The notes under the pieces are model-generated. The model was given only the letters and a program-made list of their open reading frames with translations. It did not search any database and had not been told where the DNA came from. A program made the position numbers and the translations under genes. A stretch of DNA of 64,000 nucleotides from Eremomyces bilateralis CBS 781.70. Lineage: Eukaryota; Ascomycota; Dothideomycetes; Eremomycetales; Eremomycetaceae. Of the stretch, positions 24,975 to 36,068 are shown one piece after another. The stretch is from assembly GCF_010015585.1 (NCBI RefSeq), contig NW_022985099.1, positions 68,403-132,402 on the forward strand, given 5' to 3'. Every line of letters begins with the position of its first letter. Position 1 is the stretch's first letter.

Positions 24975-26561
24975 ATGCCGTTGATACTTGACTCGGCCCC
25001 TTCGTCAACGTCCAGCGAAGACTCCCCCGATGCGCGTGAGGAGCGGCGTCGTCTCCACCATGAAGCGGACGTAGTGATCATCGGGGCGGGCGTCGCGGGA
25101 TGCGCCATGGCCGTTGCGCTCGGAAAACAGGGTCGGAGTGTGATATTGCTGGAGAAGAGTCTGAAAGAGCCGGATCGGATTGTCGGAGAACTTCTCCAGC
25201 CGGGAGGAGTAGTGTCCTTGGATCAATTAGGTCTACTAGGTATGCGTCGTTCACCGCATGAGGACGAATCCTTTCAACCGGTCGTGGCGGAGGAGCTAAT
25301 CTACTTGAATTGATAGACTGTCTCGAGGACATCGACGCGATCAGAGTCACCGGTTATACGATTTTCTATTTCGGCGAGAAGGTCTTCATCCCATACCCAG
25401 CGAACGCTTCCGCTCTCCCCGACCAGCGACCCGAAGGTCGCTCGTTCCACCACGGCCGCTTCATACAAAAACTGCGTTCCGCAGCCTCCGCCACCCCGAA
25501 CGTCACCATCGTCGAGACCACCGCCGTGGATCTGGTCAAGAACGGGTGGACGGGTCAAGTGCTAGGCGTGGAGTGCGAGTCAAAGGACAAGAAAGACTGC
25601 TATTTCGGTCATCTGACCGTGGTCGCGGACGGATACGCGTCGAAATTCCGAAAATCATATATCAGCCGGCAGCCACAGTTCGGGTCAAGGTTCTGGGGTC
25701 TGGAGCTCAAGAATGTGAAACTGCCGTCACCAGGCCACGGACATGTAATCTTGGGAGATGGGGCACCGATATTGCTCTATCAGATCGGTTCGAACGAGAC
25801 GCGGGCACTTGTGGACATTCCCGAGGGCTGCCCGACTGCAACCATCGCAGCGGGCGGCGTAAAATCACACCTGCTGAACCACGCGCTAAATGATATACCG
25901 GAGCAGGTCCAGCCTGCCTTCAAAGAAGCGTTGGAGAAAGGAGCATTACGAAGTATGCCGAACAGCTATCTTCCACCCACGTCAAATCGGACACCCGGCC
26001 TCTTGATTCTTGGCGATGCTCACAATATGCGGCATCCTTTAACAGGAGGCGGGATGACCGTTGCATTCAATGACGTGGTGGTGCTGCGGGATCTCCTTGC
26101 GCCAGAGAAGTTACCAAATTTCGAGGACACCAAGGCTGTATTAAAGGCTCTCAAGTCCTGGCACTGGCGACGGAAGAATCTCACCGTAGTCATCAATATC
26201 CTTGCACAGGCGTTATACAGTCTCTTTGCGGCAGACGGTAAGTTTCAGCTCGCCATTCTGTCCACTCCTCTCTAACATTCCTTCAGACGCCGACCTCAAA
26301 GCCCTCCAACTCGGCTGCTTCGCCTACTTCCAACTCGGCGGCATGTTCGTTGACGGTCCCGTCAGCCTGCTCGCCGGAATCATCCACAACCCTTTCGTCC
26401 TCTTCATGCACTTCTTCGCCGTGGCGCTCTACTCGATGTGGATCTACGCCACTAAATGGAACATCTTGCTCATGCCCGTCGCCCTCGCCATGAGCGGAAC
26501 GATTTTCTTAAAGGCCTGCGTGGTCATCTTCCCATACATCTTTTCCGAGCTTCGGTCATAG
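24975..26561 (+). CDS. erg1: Squalene epoxidase (squalene monooxygenase)
   Basis: Converts squalene to (S)-2,3-oxidosqualene with FAD, NADPH and O2, the first oxygen-requiring step of ergosterol synthesis, at the ER membrane or lipid droplets. It is the target of allylamines such as terbinafine. There are three exons (24975-25239, 25317-26237, 26287-26561) and 486 residues. The 77-bp intron has a GTATGC donor and CTAAT branch; the 49-bp intron has a GTAAGT donor. The N-terminal dinucleotide-binding fold is DVVIIGAGVAGCAMAVALGK near residue 35, with LLEKSLKEPDRIVGELLQPG following. The second FAD motif is GDAHNMRHPLTGGGMTVAF near residue 320. The C-terminus has hydrophobic helices expected to sit in the membrane. 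Length and motifs are normal and the gene looks intact, in contrast to the two broken genes just upstream. Confidence 0.95.
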
Positions 26562-27084
26562 CGTGGGCGGATTTCGGGTGTTCAGTGCTTTTTGGGGGGA
26601 CGTTGGGTCAACTATGGGGATATAGAAATCCATGTGGGTTAAGCATACCACCACCTGTGGAATCTTCAAGGGGATGTAATGGCGAAAAGGCATGATCATG
26701 AGTCCCGTTCTATACGCTCTTTCATATCCGCCGCTTTTAATGCGGAGCTCGATCTGAAGTTCTATGATGATAGACATGACTGAGTTTTTTGTTGCGAAAA
26801 TCATTAGCGTCGCTAGCACTATTAGCTGGATACCCGAATGAGACGGGCTCCAAACTATTAGACACTGCCCTGTATATGCACAGGCACCGGACCGTACGCA
26901 GCACGCAACTCGTTGGCTAGTACGCTCCTAGAGCTGTAAAACCTATCTACCTGTCTTCTTGAAGTAAGGGAGCACCAACGTAGACCATCACGGGTAGGTG
27001 AAAAGGCTAGTACTAAGGACACCATGTTCATATGCGAAGCAACACATGGGTATCTCACAACCGTTCCCGACCCAACGCCCTGGA
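26562..27084. other. Convergent 3' flanks, no gene seen
   Basis: Lies between the 3' ends of erg1 (plus) and the FHIP-like gene (minus). No motif or RNA gene seen. Confidence 0.5.
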
Positions 27085-30000
27085 CTATGCGAACTTAACC
27101 TCCGAGAACAAACTCGCGCGAACCTGCATGACCGCGACCACCTCCATGACAAACTCTTGCAAGATCACTACGTTCGTCAGCACATGGCTCAAGCTGACCT
27201 CCTTCTCCCACCTCTCCTCGCCCTCCTCCACCTCACTCTCCTCCTCCGCGTCGTCAAGCGGAAACCGCACCATCTTCCCCCTCAACCCCTCCCCAGCCAA
27301 CCTCACCACATCCCCCAACAATCCCCCCCGACTCGCCGAGCTCAACCGCCCCGCCTCCTCCCCATCCCCGCCCGCCTCGGCCCGCCCGACCCGTCCGCGC
27401 CCCAGCCCACCCGGACTCCCCTCCCGCTCCCTCTCGCCCTTCATCGCCTCCCCACTCGCGATCTCCGCCCCCAAATCCGCCATCATGTCCGCGAACGCGC
27501 GCAGCCCGTTCCGCAGCCCGCTTCCCGCGTTCGGCGACCCGCTACGGGGTGTCGGCTGCCCGCTGCGGCTCGGGGTGCTATCTAGAGCGTCGAGCATGCG
27601 TTGCGGGAGCGATCGAGCAGGGGAGCGGGGATCGGGGAGGGTGGTCGGGGAGCGCAAACTGGGGACCAACGATGGTGATGAGGAGCCAAGGGGGCTGGTT
27701 GGGGATTTGCGTGAGGGGGTGCTTGATCGCGCTGGGGTGGCGGGGGTAGCGAGGCGGGGGGGCGGGGCGAGGGGGATGGAGGAGGGGGAGGTGGAGATTT
27801 CGTCGTGGAGGCGGAAGGCGTGGCGGCGGGCGGTGAGGAGGGAGGGAAGGGTGGGGATGCGGGTGCGGAGGAGGTGGAGTTCTGATTGGACGGATTGGAG
27901 GGTGCGGAGGAGGAGGGGGGCGGCGTCGGGGGACCAGGTGGGCGGGGTGCGGGCGCGGCGGAGGCGTGCGGCGGGGTCGAGGGTTGGGTCGCTTGGGTTT
28001 GGGGTGGATGAGGGAAAGGTGTAGGAGGTTGGGGAGACGGCGAGCCAGGTGTCGAGTTGGAGGGAACGGCAGCATGCCAGGTTGATAAGTGTCTCGGTGA
28101 CGCTGAGATTGACCTCGACGTCGTTGGAGAGGAATGTTCGGAAGAGGTTCAATATGTTCCTCAAAAGACCATCGCTGGGGTTAAGATAGTGGGGCGGGAT
28201 CTTCGTATGCTGAAGTCTTGAGACCGTGGCGTTTGATGATGACGGAAGATTTCCTGTCGCTGCAAGAACGCTCTCAGGTAGAACGTGCGAATAACAAGAA
28301 TGTGTCTCCAATAGCTTCATCGCATCTTTAAGATGTGAATCATATGCATCGTCGACATTGGAGTCCACGCCGATATCTTCAGCGATCTCCATGTACGCCT
28401 CGATTTCAGCATTCAAGCCGCCATGGGTCCTCTGCGGCTCCGGGTCCGCCATGGGAATGGTACGGAGTAACGACCCGGACGCGTACTCGTGGTTCTTGCT
28501 CATGATGACCGTGACCAGTTTCAGCGCCGCTACCACCGTCTGAGGATTTGCGGACCGCACGCTATTCACCACCAGATCGATGAGGTTGAACAACGAAGGA
28601 TTCGGCCGGTCATCTTCGCTTTCGATCTGGGTGAGAAGCATCAGCGACCGTCGTCGTCGGAAAGAACCAGGTCGGATCGAGGCCATGCTTTGGGATAGGC
28701 TGCTTGGGGCCTCCATTATCGCCAAAAGATAGGTTAGGATCATATGGACGAGCTCAGGGTGATCGAGTGCGTCAAGGATGTGTCGTAGATACGTGAGGAC
28801 GGCAACCGAGGAGCCTCCATCTATATCGGATGACTCTAGTAAAGATGGATATCTGTTTCCAAAGTCAGTGGCTGCTGCACATCCCACAAGTGGACACCTA
28901 CAATAGCTGCTGGAGAAACAGCACGCGGAAGTGCTCGACAAGTGTCTGACGAACCTCCAGAGAGTGACAGTGTTCGAGCACATCCTGCCAGAAGGTGAGA
29001 TACGATAAGAATGTCTCCATGTGGTTATGGAACGCGGGAGAGAACAAGCTTTCGGCATCGGAGGGGGACGACAGGTTCTCGTAGTCCGAAAGCGCGAGGA
29101 TGATCGGCAACTCGTCGATAGGATGAAGAATGGAGAGCTTTCTGCATGCGATTAACCCACCGATCGTGAAAAGTCCCCAACGTCGCCACTTACCGGCTCA
29201 ATTGGCTATACAAGGCCCCTAGACCGCTCGCCATCAGCGTGGGGAGGTCACTCTCGACGATCCAGCTCTCCAGGTCCTCCGACTGCGACGCGGACTCGAA
29301 GACGTACAATAGCCCTGTCCGCGCAAAGTCCCCGATCCGGCCTTCATGATGCACATGGTCGATCAACTGATAGCATAGCGGAAAGTCCTCCTTCTGCGTG
29401 ACGCCCACGAACTCCGCCCGGCTAATTTTCCTCGCCGTCGGTCCGTCCACCGCAACGCCGAACCCATCCGTCGCCGCCGCCCCCTCCTCCTTCCGACCCC
29501 CCTCCCCCTCCCCCTCTTGCCCATCCCGCCCAGCCTTCCCCGTAAACCACACCCCCAACAACCCCGGCTGCAACCGTATCTTCGCCGCAATCCCAAAGAG
29601 CAACTCCACGATCTCCCCCTCTGTATCCTCCCCCACAAACACCCCGCCCCCCGCGGTCGTCCGCTCCACGCAGCGCATCAGCGCGGTGGCGAACCGCGGA
29701 TCCGCCAAAAAGTCCTCCTCCTCGCTGTCGACCAGCGCGGCGAAGAGGGTGATGGTCTCGCGGATAATGCCCTCGTCGTAGGAGGCGGCGGCGAGGGCGG
29801 AGATAGGGTGGTAGATGGCGGAGCTGGAGGCGAAGGCGAGGCAGAGATGGGGAGATGGGGCGCGTGTTTCGGAGGTGAGGAGAGCGGTGAGGCGGGCGAG
29901 GAGGGAGCGGAGGTGGGTGGAGGTGGTGGGTGAGGGCGGGGAGGATGCGGTCTGCCATGTTTGCTGTGCGGGATATGTGGTTAGCTTGGGGAGGGACAGC

Positions 30001-30201
30001 GTTAGGTGGAGGGAGGGTGTACAAGTATCTGGTCGTATACCCGCTTGAACTTTGCGAGTCTTTGTTGTGGGTTGTTCGAGGTCGTCGTCTGTCGCGAGGT
30101 TTTGGATCCTCCGATCAAGCGGGACCACTGCAAGGACCCTGTTAGGCGTCATGTTGTCGTCTTGAGATTAGGGACAGGATCACAATACTCACGAAGTCCA
30201 T
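27085..30201 (-). CDS. FHIP-type (FTS-Hook-interacting) adaptor protein
   Basis: Fungal homologue of the FTS and Hook-interacting protein family (RAI16-like, DUF5917). In Aspergillus this family joins Hook to early endosomes for dynein-driven transport. There are five exons (30201-30193, 30127-30041, 29963-29194, 29141-28902, 28852-27085) and 957 residues. The introns are 65, 77, 52 and 49 bp, each GT..AG. Exon 1 is only nine bases and codes MDF, which joins to WSRLIGGSK, the usual fungal start. Family blocks include APSPHLCLAFASSSAIYHPI, SYDEGIIRETITLFAALVDS, FLADPRFATAL, HNHMETFLSYLTFWQDVLEHC and SSVAVLTYLRHILDALDHPE. The middle-to-late part (residues about 680-900) is a Pro/Ser/Arg-rich low-complexity insertion that is longer than I expect. 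The C-terminus returns to an ordered helix (SLSHVLTNVVILQEFVMEVV). The coding strand shows two C-rich to G-rich switches, described in the findings. Confidence 0.87.
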
Positions 30202-30620
30202 GATATTATACTACTCTCATCCTACAAATCAATTGGATCTGTGGAACGGAGCACTACGATATATATTGAAGAAGCAAGGTGGTAAGAGGGGTCGCACACA
30301 AGCTGGGGATCGTCCTGAACTACGATGCTGGTATTATGGAGTATATTTCGACCACATATCCTGGGGGTCATGGTCAATTGGTCAAAGCTGCAAACAACGA
30401 TTGCACAAAGAACTTAGTTTAGGGGTTTTGAACATTGCACCATTAATTTGACCCTCTAATACGACACTAATAATACTCCTTAAGAAGCAATTCGTACAAA
30501 GCAAGTGCATAGCTCAGTAGGGGTATTAAGCATAACAATCAGGCGCCATAATGCCGCTCAATCCACATTGGAGAACCATTACCACCCGCATCCGGCTTCA
30601 TTAGCCCCCCAAACCACCAC
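30202..30620. other. Intergenic, no gene seen
   Basis: This is the promoter side of the FHIP gene and the 3' flank of the DUF4336 gene. No recognisable element. Confidence 0.4.
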
Positions 30621-31482
30621 TCAGACCTTCTTCCCCTGGAGGTGCCACGCCATGATCTTCTGAAAGATCCCCTTCCCGTCCGTCTCGATCACGTCGCCAT
30701 GGCAAGGGATGATGCGGTCGAAATCCCACGCGTTGATCTTCGCCATGCTCTTCGCGAATCCCGGCCGATCGCCCGCGCTCATGGCGTGCCAGACGATCCG
30801 CTGCTGCCCCTTGGCCGCGCCGGACGTGTGGCCTAGAGTAGTGAACAACTTGGTGAGGATGCCGCTGGTGGGCGATTGTCCGGTCTTGCTGAACTGTTCG
30901 GTGGCAGGAAGGTTGAACAGGAGGTCCGCCTCGATGAGGGTCTTGCCGGGCTTCCAGTTGAACACGATCTCTTTGTTGGCGTGTGAGTGCACGAATTCGA
31001 ATTCGAACTCAGCGTCGAATTCGGGATCGACGGTGATCGATTCCTTGTCTACCGCTCGAAAGACAACAGAGAAAGGGACGTCGTCGTTCTTCTGCTTCGC
31101 GCGCTTCCCAGGAAGACCTTCAGGACAGAGGACCTTCGCCTGGGGATAGGCCCGGTTCCATGGGCCGAGGAAGATGTGGTGCTCGATATCCAGGGCGGTG
31201 ATGTACTTGACTTCGCCCATGGAGTCGACCATCTCCTTGACCTCCGGGGTCAAAGCAGTCGGTGAGAAGACGGCGAGAGCTCCCGATTGCATCTTGACTA
31301 CAGTTGCCTGTCAGTAACATATAATCAACGAGCGTGTGTTTAAGCTTACCGATAGTGCCCCGACCCCCGAACTTGATGTGGCCAAACCGCAAAAACGGAA
31401 CCGAGCAGGTGACGATGTTGTCATTGAGTTTGCGGATGACCATCGTCTCGGATGGGTCCGAGGGGTTTGGTTTGGAGCTCAT
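30621..31482 (-). CDS. DUF4336 family protein
   Basis: Conserved fungal protein of the DUF4336 family, which resembles metallo-hydrolase folds; its reaction is unknown to me. Two exons (31482-31350 and 31297-30621) are joined across a 52-bp intron (GTAAGC donor, TGTAG acceptor), giving 269 residues. Visible blocks are SVPFLRFGHIKFGGRGTIVK, SGALAVFSPTALTPEVKEMV, ALDIEHHIFLGPWNRAYPQA, VLCPEGLPGKR and, near the C-terminus, INAWDFDRIIPCHGDVIETD. The histidines in DIEHH and CHGD could be metal ligands (inference). I chose the ATG at 31482 (MSSKPNPSDPS). An in-frame ATG at 31764 would add 94 residues that are rich in Arg and Ser with very few acidic residues. That could be a mitochondrial targeting sequence or simply untranslated leader. 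Confidence 0.82.
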
Positions 31483-32602
31483 GCTTACGAACTGTGACTT
31501 GGAGGATGAAGTCAATTGACGGAGCGAAAGTTGGGAATGAAAAGTAGTTCGCCGCGATGGGATATCAGACGGTATGAAGTGGAGTGGAGAGGTGGTGAGA
31601 AGGCGAAATGTGATGTTTGCTCGAGCAGGTGAACCACGCCAACCAAACCGGAAGTTGGATGATGAAAGGGGAAGTGACGACTGACAGCACAACACACGAC
31701 ACGTCTGGCTGGGGGAATAGCAGGAGGTCAGGTCGATGGTCTTTCTGATTGACCTCAAGTCCATTCTACATCCAAATGCGCCGCTCCTATGATTTATATT
31801 ATCAAGAGCTGGGATTTGGGAATGATGACTATCCCAGGCTGGCTATCCTAGGCTGTGGATATCGAGTGGTGGAGGACTAGCATCGGCATCTGTATCTGTC
31901 ATATCTATCATATCTGTCATGCCTTGATCCAGACCAAGGAGACCGGGAGAGGGATGATGCAAACAGAGGAGACCAATTCACTGACCGGCTGACGTACTAT
32001 GTGGCGTGATTATTCAGCGATGCATGCCAAATATCGATTCCCGCTGCCGATGGCGCCGCTTCCTCGTCACGGCACCCCACGTCTGTTGGCTGTCCACAGT
32101 AAATCTTGGGGGATATTAATTGCCATGAGATATTTTAGCTCTGAACAAGTCCGTTGTGGCTGTGTCTGAATAATCACAATTTACGGATGCTCGTCCCTGT
32201 TTCGAACACCCCCGAGTCGCCAGACGGCCAGTGCCGATGCGCATATCCATTGATTCCAAATTCCCGATCATTCTGAAAACGGATGCATCAAACAGGACTA
32301 ATTATACCGAATTGATTCCGGTCGATAGAAATATAGAAGAGTCTAAAATCTCAATGATATCACTGGATATGAAATAGCTCGAAACTAGAGATGGCAAAGC
32401 TGAGATGCAATTTCAGGTCACGTGGAGCGTGTCATGCACGCGATTCCATTCTCCCCACTCTGTCGCGTCTCCAATCCTCCGCCAAATCTGCCATCTGGAT
32501 TTCACATCTATAGATGGTTGTTTTATCCCATTGCACAGCTGTAGATGGCTTGGATGATTCGCTGATCCGGTTAAACGACGTCCCTACTGACCTGGAGATG
32601 CC
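31483..32602. other. Divergent promoter region
   Basis: 1.1 kb shared by the minus-strand DUF4336 gene and the plus-strand DUF2439 gene. It holds short imperfect repeats of the kind TATCTGTCAT near 31885-31920. The in-frame extension of the DUF4336 gene up to 31764 may be translated. No other gene seen. Confidence 0.45.
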
Positions 32603-34234
32603 ATGATTTCCACCATCTCCCAACCACCATCGACCTTCACTGTTCCGCCCTCGCAAAACACGGCCCCAGTGAACGAGTTCCGATGTCTCTACACCCACGA
32701 CATCCAGCGCAAGAAGAAGCGGTGGCAAGATGGGTTCCTCAAATTCCACACCTTCAACAAACGCGTCATGGTGTACGACACCGCGCGCAATTTTGTGGGC
32801 GACCTACACTGGAAAGATGTGGCCGAGGTCCAGGAGGGCGTCGAATTAGAGCTGGACATAGGCGTCCTGGTCGAAGTGACCGAGAAGCTGGGGACGACCA
32901 CCACGAATCTGGCCCCGATTTTCCAGAGGAAGGCGAACGTGGCATCGAGCAATCGGCCTCGACCGACGCCGGCTCCGGCGACCGTTAGACAGCCGATCGC
33001 GATCCAAGGAACGATCCCCGCACAGATGCGACATAAGCCGTTGGCGAGCTTGCTGGGAACGCCGACGGGCAGACATGGCCGAGCGATGTTGCCTATACAT
33101 TCTCCGTATACGGAACGGCATGGGGATGGTGAGCGTCAACCAACCGGAGAGAGTGCAAGGAAGAGGCAAAGGATAGAAGACCCTGGCCAGGAGCCCGGAT
33201 GGTCTGTCACTCGAGTCTCGAAGCCAGCCAAGAATACGCCGCTACAGGATACGAACCGCCAGCCTACTGGAGCAACTGGATCTACCGCTTTGCGATCCAA
33301 GAAGACAAAGACCATCCCTCATCGGCGGCCCCTGGGCCTGACTCGAAGCCAGAAGACGTTGGCCGTCAAGGAGGTCATCGATATCATTTCATCAGATTCA
33401 GAGCGCTCTCAACCGCCTCCCACTACACCTACAAGAATCTCAACCTCTCCTAGGTCAGGTCCAATCAGATGTAGTAGTCCGGGTCTAGTGCAGATGCGGA
33501 TCCTCGAAGTTGAGCCTGTCGAAGAATTCGTCGATATCTCGACCATCGAGTCAGACGAACCAATTCACGGGCCGGAATATCGCATACCCCCAAGGCGCCC
33601 GCCTGAGTCTACCCGGCCGAGGACCCTATATGGAAGAACGGCAGATGTACCCTCACCAGACAATATTCTAGCTAGACGACCTGTTGCAAGGCTCCCAAGG
33701 AGGAATACAAAACCGATCCGTCTTGTGTCCGGAAAGCAGAGGAAAATGCTCGTTTTCGGTTCGGATAACGACAAAGCATCAACTGCCCAAGGACGTTCCA
33801 GCGATCCCCTACAACCGCCCCAAGCAGGCGACGAAGCGCGCCTCTCTCAAGAGTTATTCGACTTCGGCCTCTCCGATGATGACGGAAGCGCACTCCAAGG
33901 TCATCCTCCAATAGCGCAGCAACCACCCGCCCAACCTCCACATAACCGAAATGCTGCCCTCTCTCTCAGCCAGGAACCCACTGCATCACCGAAGACCAAA
34001 TCGCTACTCCATCGCTCTCGGAGCGACATATCTGGAGTGCGGACACGCAACACCGCAACATGCGCAGTCGATCCAACTGTACCCCTACTCGCCGAAGTCG
34101 AAGAAGAGGAAATCCTCGGCCCCTGGAGCATCGAGGCACTCTATTTATTCGATTGGCGGCCCCCTGGGTTTACCGAAGAGCAGGAAGCGACGGCAGATGT
34201 GGCGGCGCTTCAGAGGCTAGCGCTACCCGTGTGA
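32603..34234 (+). CDS. DUF2439 / ZGRF1-Mte1 N-terminal domain protein
   Basis: Intronless gene for 543 residues. The N-terminal domain (about residues 24-105) is the DUF2439 domain found in yeast Mte1 and human ZGRF1: FRCLYTHDIQRKKKRWQDGF, LKFHTFNKRVMVYD and NFVGDLHWKDV, ending with a valine- and leucine-rich strand. In yeast, Mte1 binds the helicase Mph1 and D-loops in recombinational repair; a similar role here is inference. The rest is disordered, Pro/Arg/Ser-rich and acidic in places. It has a candidate SUMO-interacting or acidic patch (VIDIISSDSE) and short motifs IRLVSGKQRKMLVFGSDND and SQELFDFGLSDDDGS that look like conserved linear motifs. The last 30 residues (GPWSIEALYLFDWRPPGF) look ordered. 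There is no helicase domain, in contrast to ZGRF1. The start ATG lies shortly before the domain. Confidence 0.83.
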   Translation: MISTISQPPSTFTVPPSQNTAPVNEFRCLYTHDIQRKKKRWQDGFLKFHTFNKRVMVYDTARNFVGDLHWKDVAEVQEGVELELDIGVLVEVTEKLGTTTTNLAPIFQRKANVASSNRPRPTPAPATVRQPIAIQGTIPAQMRHKPLASLLGTPTGRHGRAMLPIHSPYTERHGDGERQPTGESARKRQRIEDPGQEPGWSVTRVSKPAKNTPLQDTNRQPTGATGSTALRSKKTKTIPHRRPLGLTRSQKTLAVKEVIDIISSDSERSQPPPTTPTRISTSPRSGPIRCSSPGLVQMRILEVEPVEEFVDISTIESDEPIHGPEYRIPPRRPPESTRPRTLYGRTADVPSPDNILARRPVARLPRRNTKPIRLVSGKQRKMLVFGSDNDKASTAQGRSSDPLQPPQAGDEARLSQELFDFGLSDDDGSALQGHPPIAQQPPAQPPHNRNAALSLSQEPTASPKTKSLLHRSRSDISGVRTRNTATCAVDPTVPLLAEVEEEEILGPWSIEALYLFDWRPPGFTEEQEATADVAALQRLALPV

Positions 34235-34986
34235 AGGCGGTCGCTGGGGCCTTGAAATGGAAAGGATGGCGAGCTGGTGATTTGTGACGGCTGGATCATG
34301 CATGTGCAATGGGAGCAGCATCATAAACATAAAGCCTGAGGCTCGATTTCTAAGTCTTCACGGCCTATGCAGCTCGGGAGAATTGCCACGGCGCTTGAGC
34401 ACTGGCATCATAATGAGGTACGACATGATCAACGAGAGTTTAGGGAGAAGTCCAGACCAGCCCTTCATCCTCCTAGTCTGAAGTCCACCGTTGTGTTTCT
34501 TTTCGCATGAGAGCATCTTCGTCGCTTTACTATCAGTCCAATCAGGGGTGCCTGAAAGCATACCGTCACCCGCAATAACAGCACTATCCTATTAGCTCTA
34601 CGATATTTATCTGCAACATGTCCCCTTTGGCTCTGATCTTTAGGCTTCCTCATTTGCCAGTTCACGGTGTTTTCGATACTTCATGTGTACAGCCCCAGCC
34701 TTACCAGATGCCCAAACTTTCGGCCCCCATTTCTTTGCTACTGCGCCATGCAAGCCAGCACCAGCGTTGAGACGCCCCTCTCTACATACCGATATCATTC
34801 TTGTGGCGAGTGACCATATCACGCGGCTTCACCATGCTAGGCAGTGCCGCCCTGAAACTTATATCCCGCCTCTCGGGTTCCCCCTATAAAACCACCATTG
34901 TCTTCCCGCCTTCCCCGTTCTCCCCATTCGATTCGATCCCCTCTCCCTATCTCATCCTCGTTGCCTATCCCTTCTTCCCCCTCACC
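34235..34986. other. Intergenic, no gene seen
   Basis: This is the 3' flank of the DUF2439 gene and the promoter or leader of the small coiled-coil gene. The last 100 bp are pyrimidine-rich with several CCCC and TTCC runs, as is common just upstream of fungal start codons. Confidence 0.4.
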
Positions 34987-35486
34987 ATGGCCCAAGACTG
35001 CTGCTCCCGCGCCGCCAAAGCCTGGCAAGAAGCCAAAGCCACCGTCCACAGCTGCCGCGCCGAGGAAACCGTCTCCCATCGCGGCTGGACGGCGGCGCGG
35101 GATTACCTGCAGTCCGTTCTGGGTGCGAGCCCGCCTCGGTCGAACGCAACAGGTACGCCGCCATGTCAACTAGCTAGAAGCGGCCGGAACTCCGTACTAA
35201 TTGCGAACGATCCAGTCAAGAAGGCTCGGCAGTCGCTGGAGAAGAAGCGGGAGATTTACGAGTGGGCGAAAGATCGGCGGGTGCAGGCGGAGGGGAGGAG
35301 GGATGAGGCATTCCGGAGGCTCGAGGCGGAGGAGGCAGCGAGGTTAGTGTCATGGTCCATGGTTATTTAATCGACTGAAAGCTGATGTTTTGCTGCAGCA
35401 AGAGACTGGCCCCGGAACTTGGAATCCAAGTTGCTGAAGGGGCGTATCCGTATAGACATCAGTGGGATGGCAGGCGCAAACAATAA
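34987..35486 (+). CDS. Small predicted coiled-coil protein
   Basis: Not recognised. There are three exons (34987-35152, 35216-35342, 35399-35486) and 126 residues. The introns are 63 bp (GTACGC donor, ACTAAT branch) and 56 bp (GTTAGT donor, GACTGA branch), and all phases fit. The N-terminus MAQDCCSRAAKAWQEAKATV is followed by a helix-forming, charged segment (VKKARQSLEKKREIYEWAKD, RVQAEGRRDEAFRRLEAEEA) that should make a coiled coil. The tail is short (PELGIQVAEGAYPYRHQWDG). A longer frame open from 34801 gives an alternative N-terminus with no clear feature. That all three exons fit one another argues for a real gene even though no family is known to me. Confidence 0.6.
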
Positions 35487-36068
35487 TGGAATTCTGCTCA
35501 TTACGGTACGAAGAAGACAGTCGAGGTTTGATGAACCTGGAAGGGCACTAAAGGAGGAAAGAATTCCGCGCCTAATGGTTTCTGACTTGGTGATATGTTT
35601 CCGATGCGATTTGAGGCAGAGTTCCGAATCGAGTTCCCACAGCAGAGCGCAAGATAGGGTTTTTTTAACGGTTAAGTAGCCAAGTACTTGGTTCATCGGT
35701 CTGGTTCTTCTTGAACAGTCTCCTAACGGTCTTTGAACGGTTGGTTAACTGGTCATAGACGGTCTTGCTATTTTCGACCGTTGTTGAAGGAAGGAAAGGC
35801 TACATAACGAGTGCAAAGAACAGGGTCTGCGCCCTGCTGCATCGTTGGCCTATTAATAGCTCTTATTAGGGAAGTCTCAAATTACAGCACGGCTGCCTGC
35901 CGTATTACCTGCCGTCTGACGACGATCCAGTCGATTCATAAATCGTTCAAATTGAAAGAAGATTCTCAAGACATTCCACACTCTGTTTCTTCCAGCAAAC
36001 TATTGCCAGATCTTGAGTCAAAGTTTTGCAGCTACCGGTATTCGCAATACAGCTTTCAAATTTCACTG
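35487..36068. other. Intergenic with ACGGT-type short repeats
   Basis: Between 35668 and 35785 short related words recur (AACGGT, CGGTC, GGTTAA, ACCGTT) without a fixed period. The frame of the downstream ORF is open across part of this region but lacks an ATG. I see no tRNA and no convincing long terminal repeat. Confidence 0.35.

Noticed and set aside
27032-28024. 330-codon plus-strand frame
   Set aside because: It is antisense to the C-rich and G-rich part of the FHIP gene; low complexity explains the long open frame.
35670-35830. Possible long terminal repeat before the copia-derived ORF
   Set aside because: A TGTTG-like start is present, but I find no second copy after the ORF, no matching end and no primer-binding site.
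35811-36068. In-frame N-terminal extension of the copia-derived ORF
   Set aside because: It begins at GTG with no ATG, and the family start fits the ATG at 36069.
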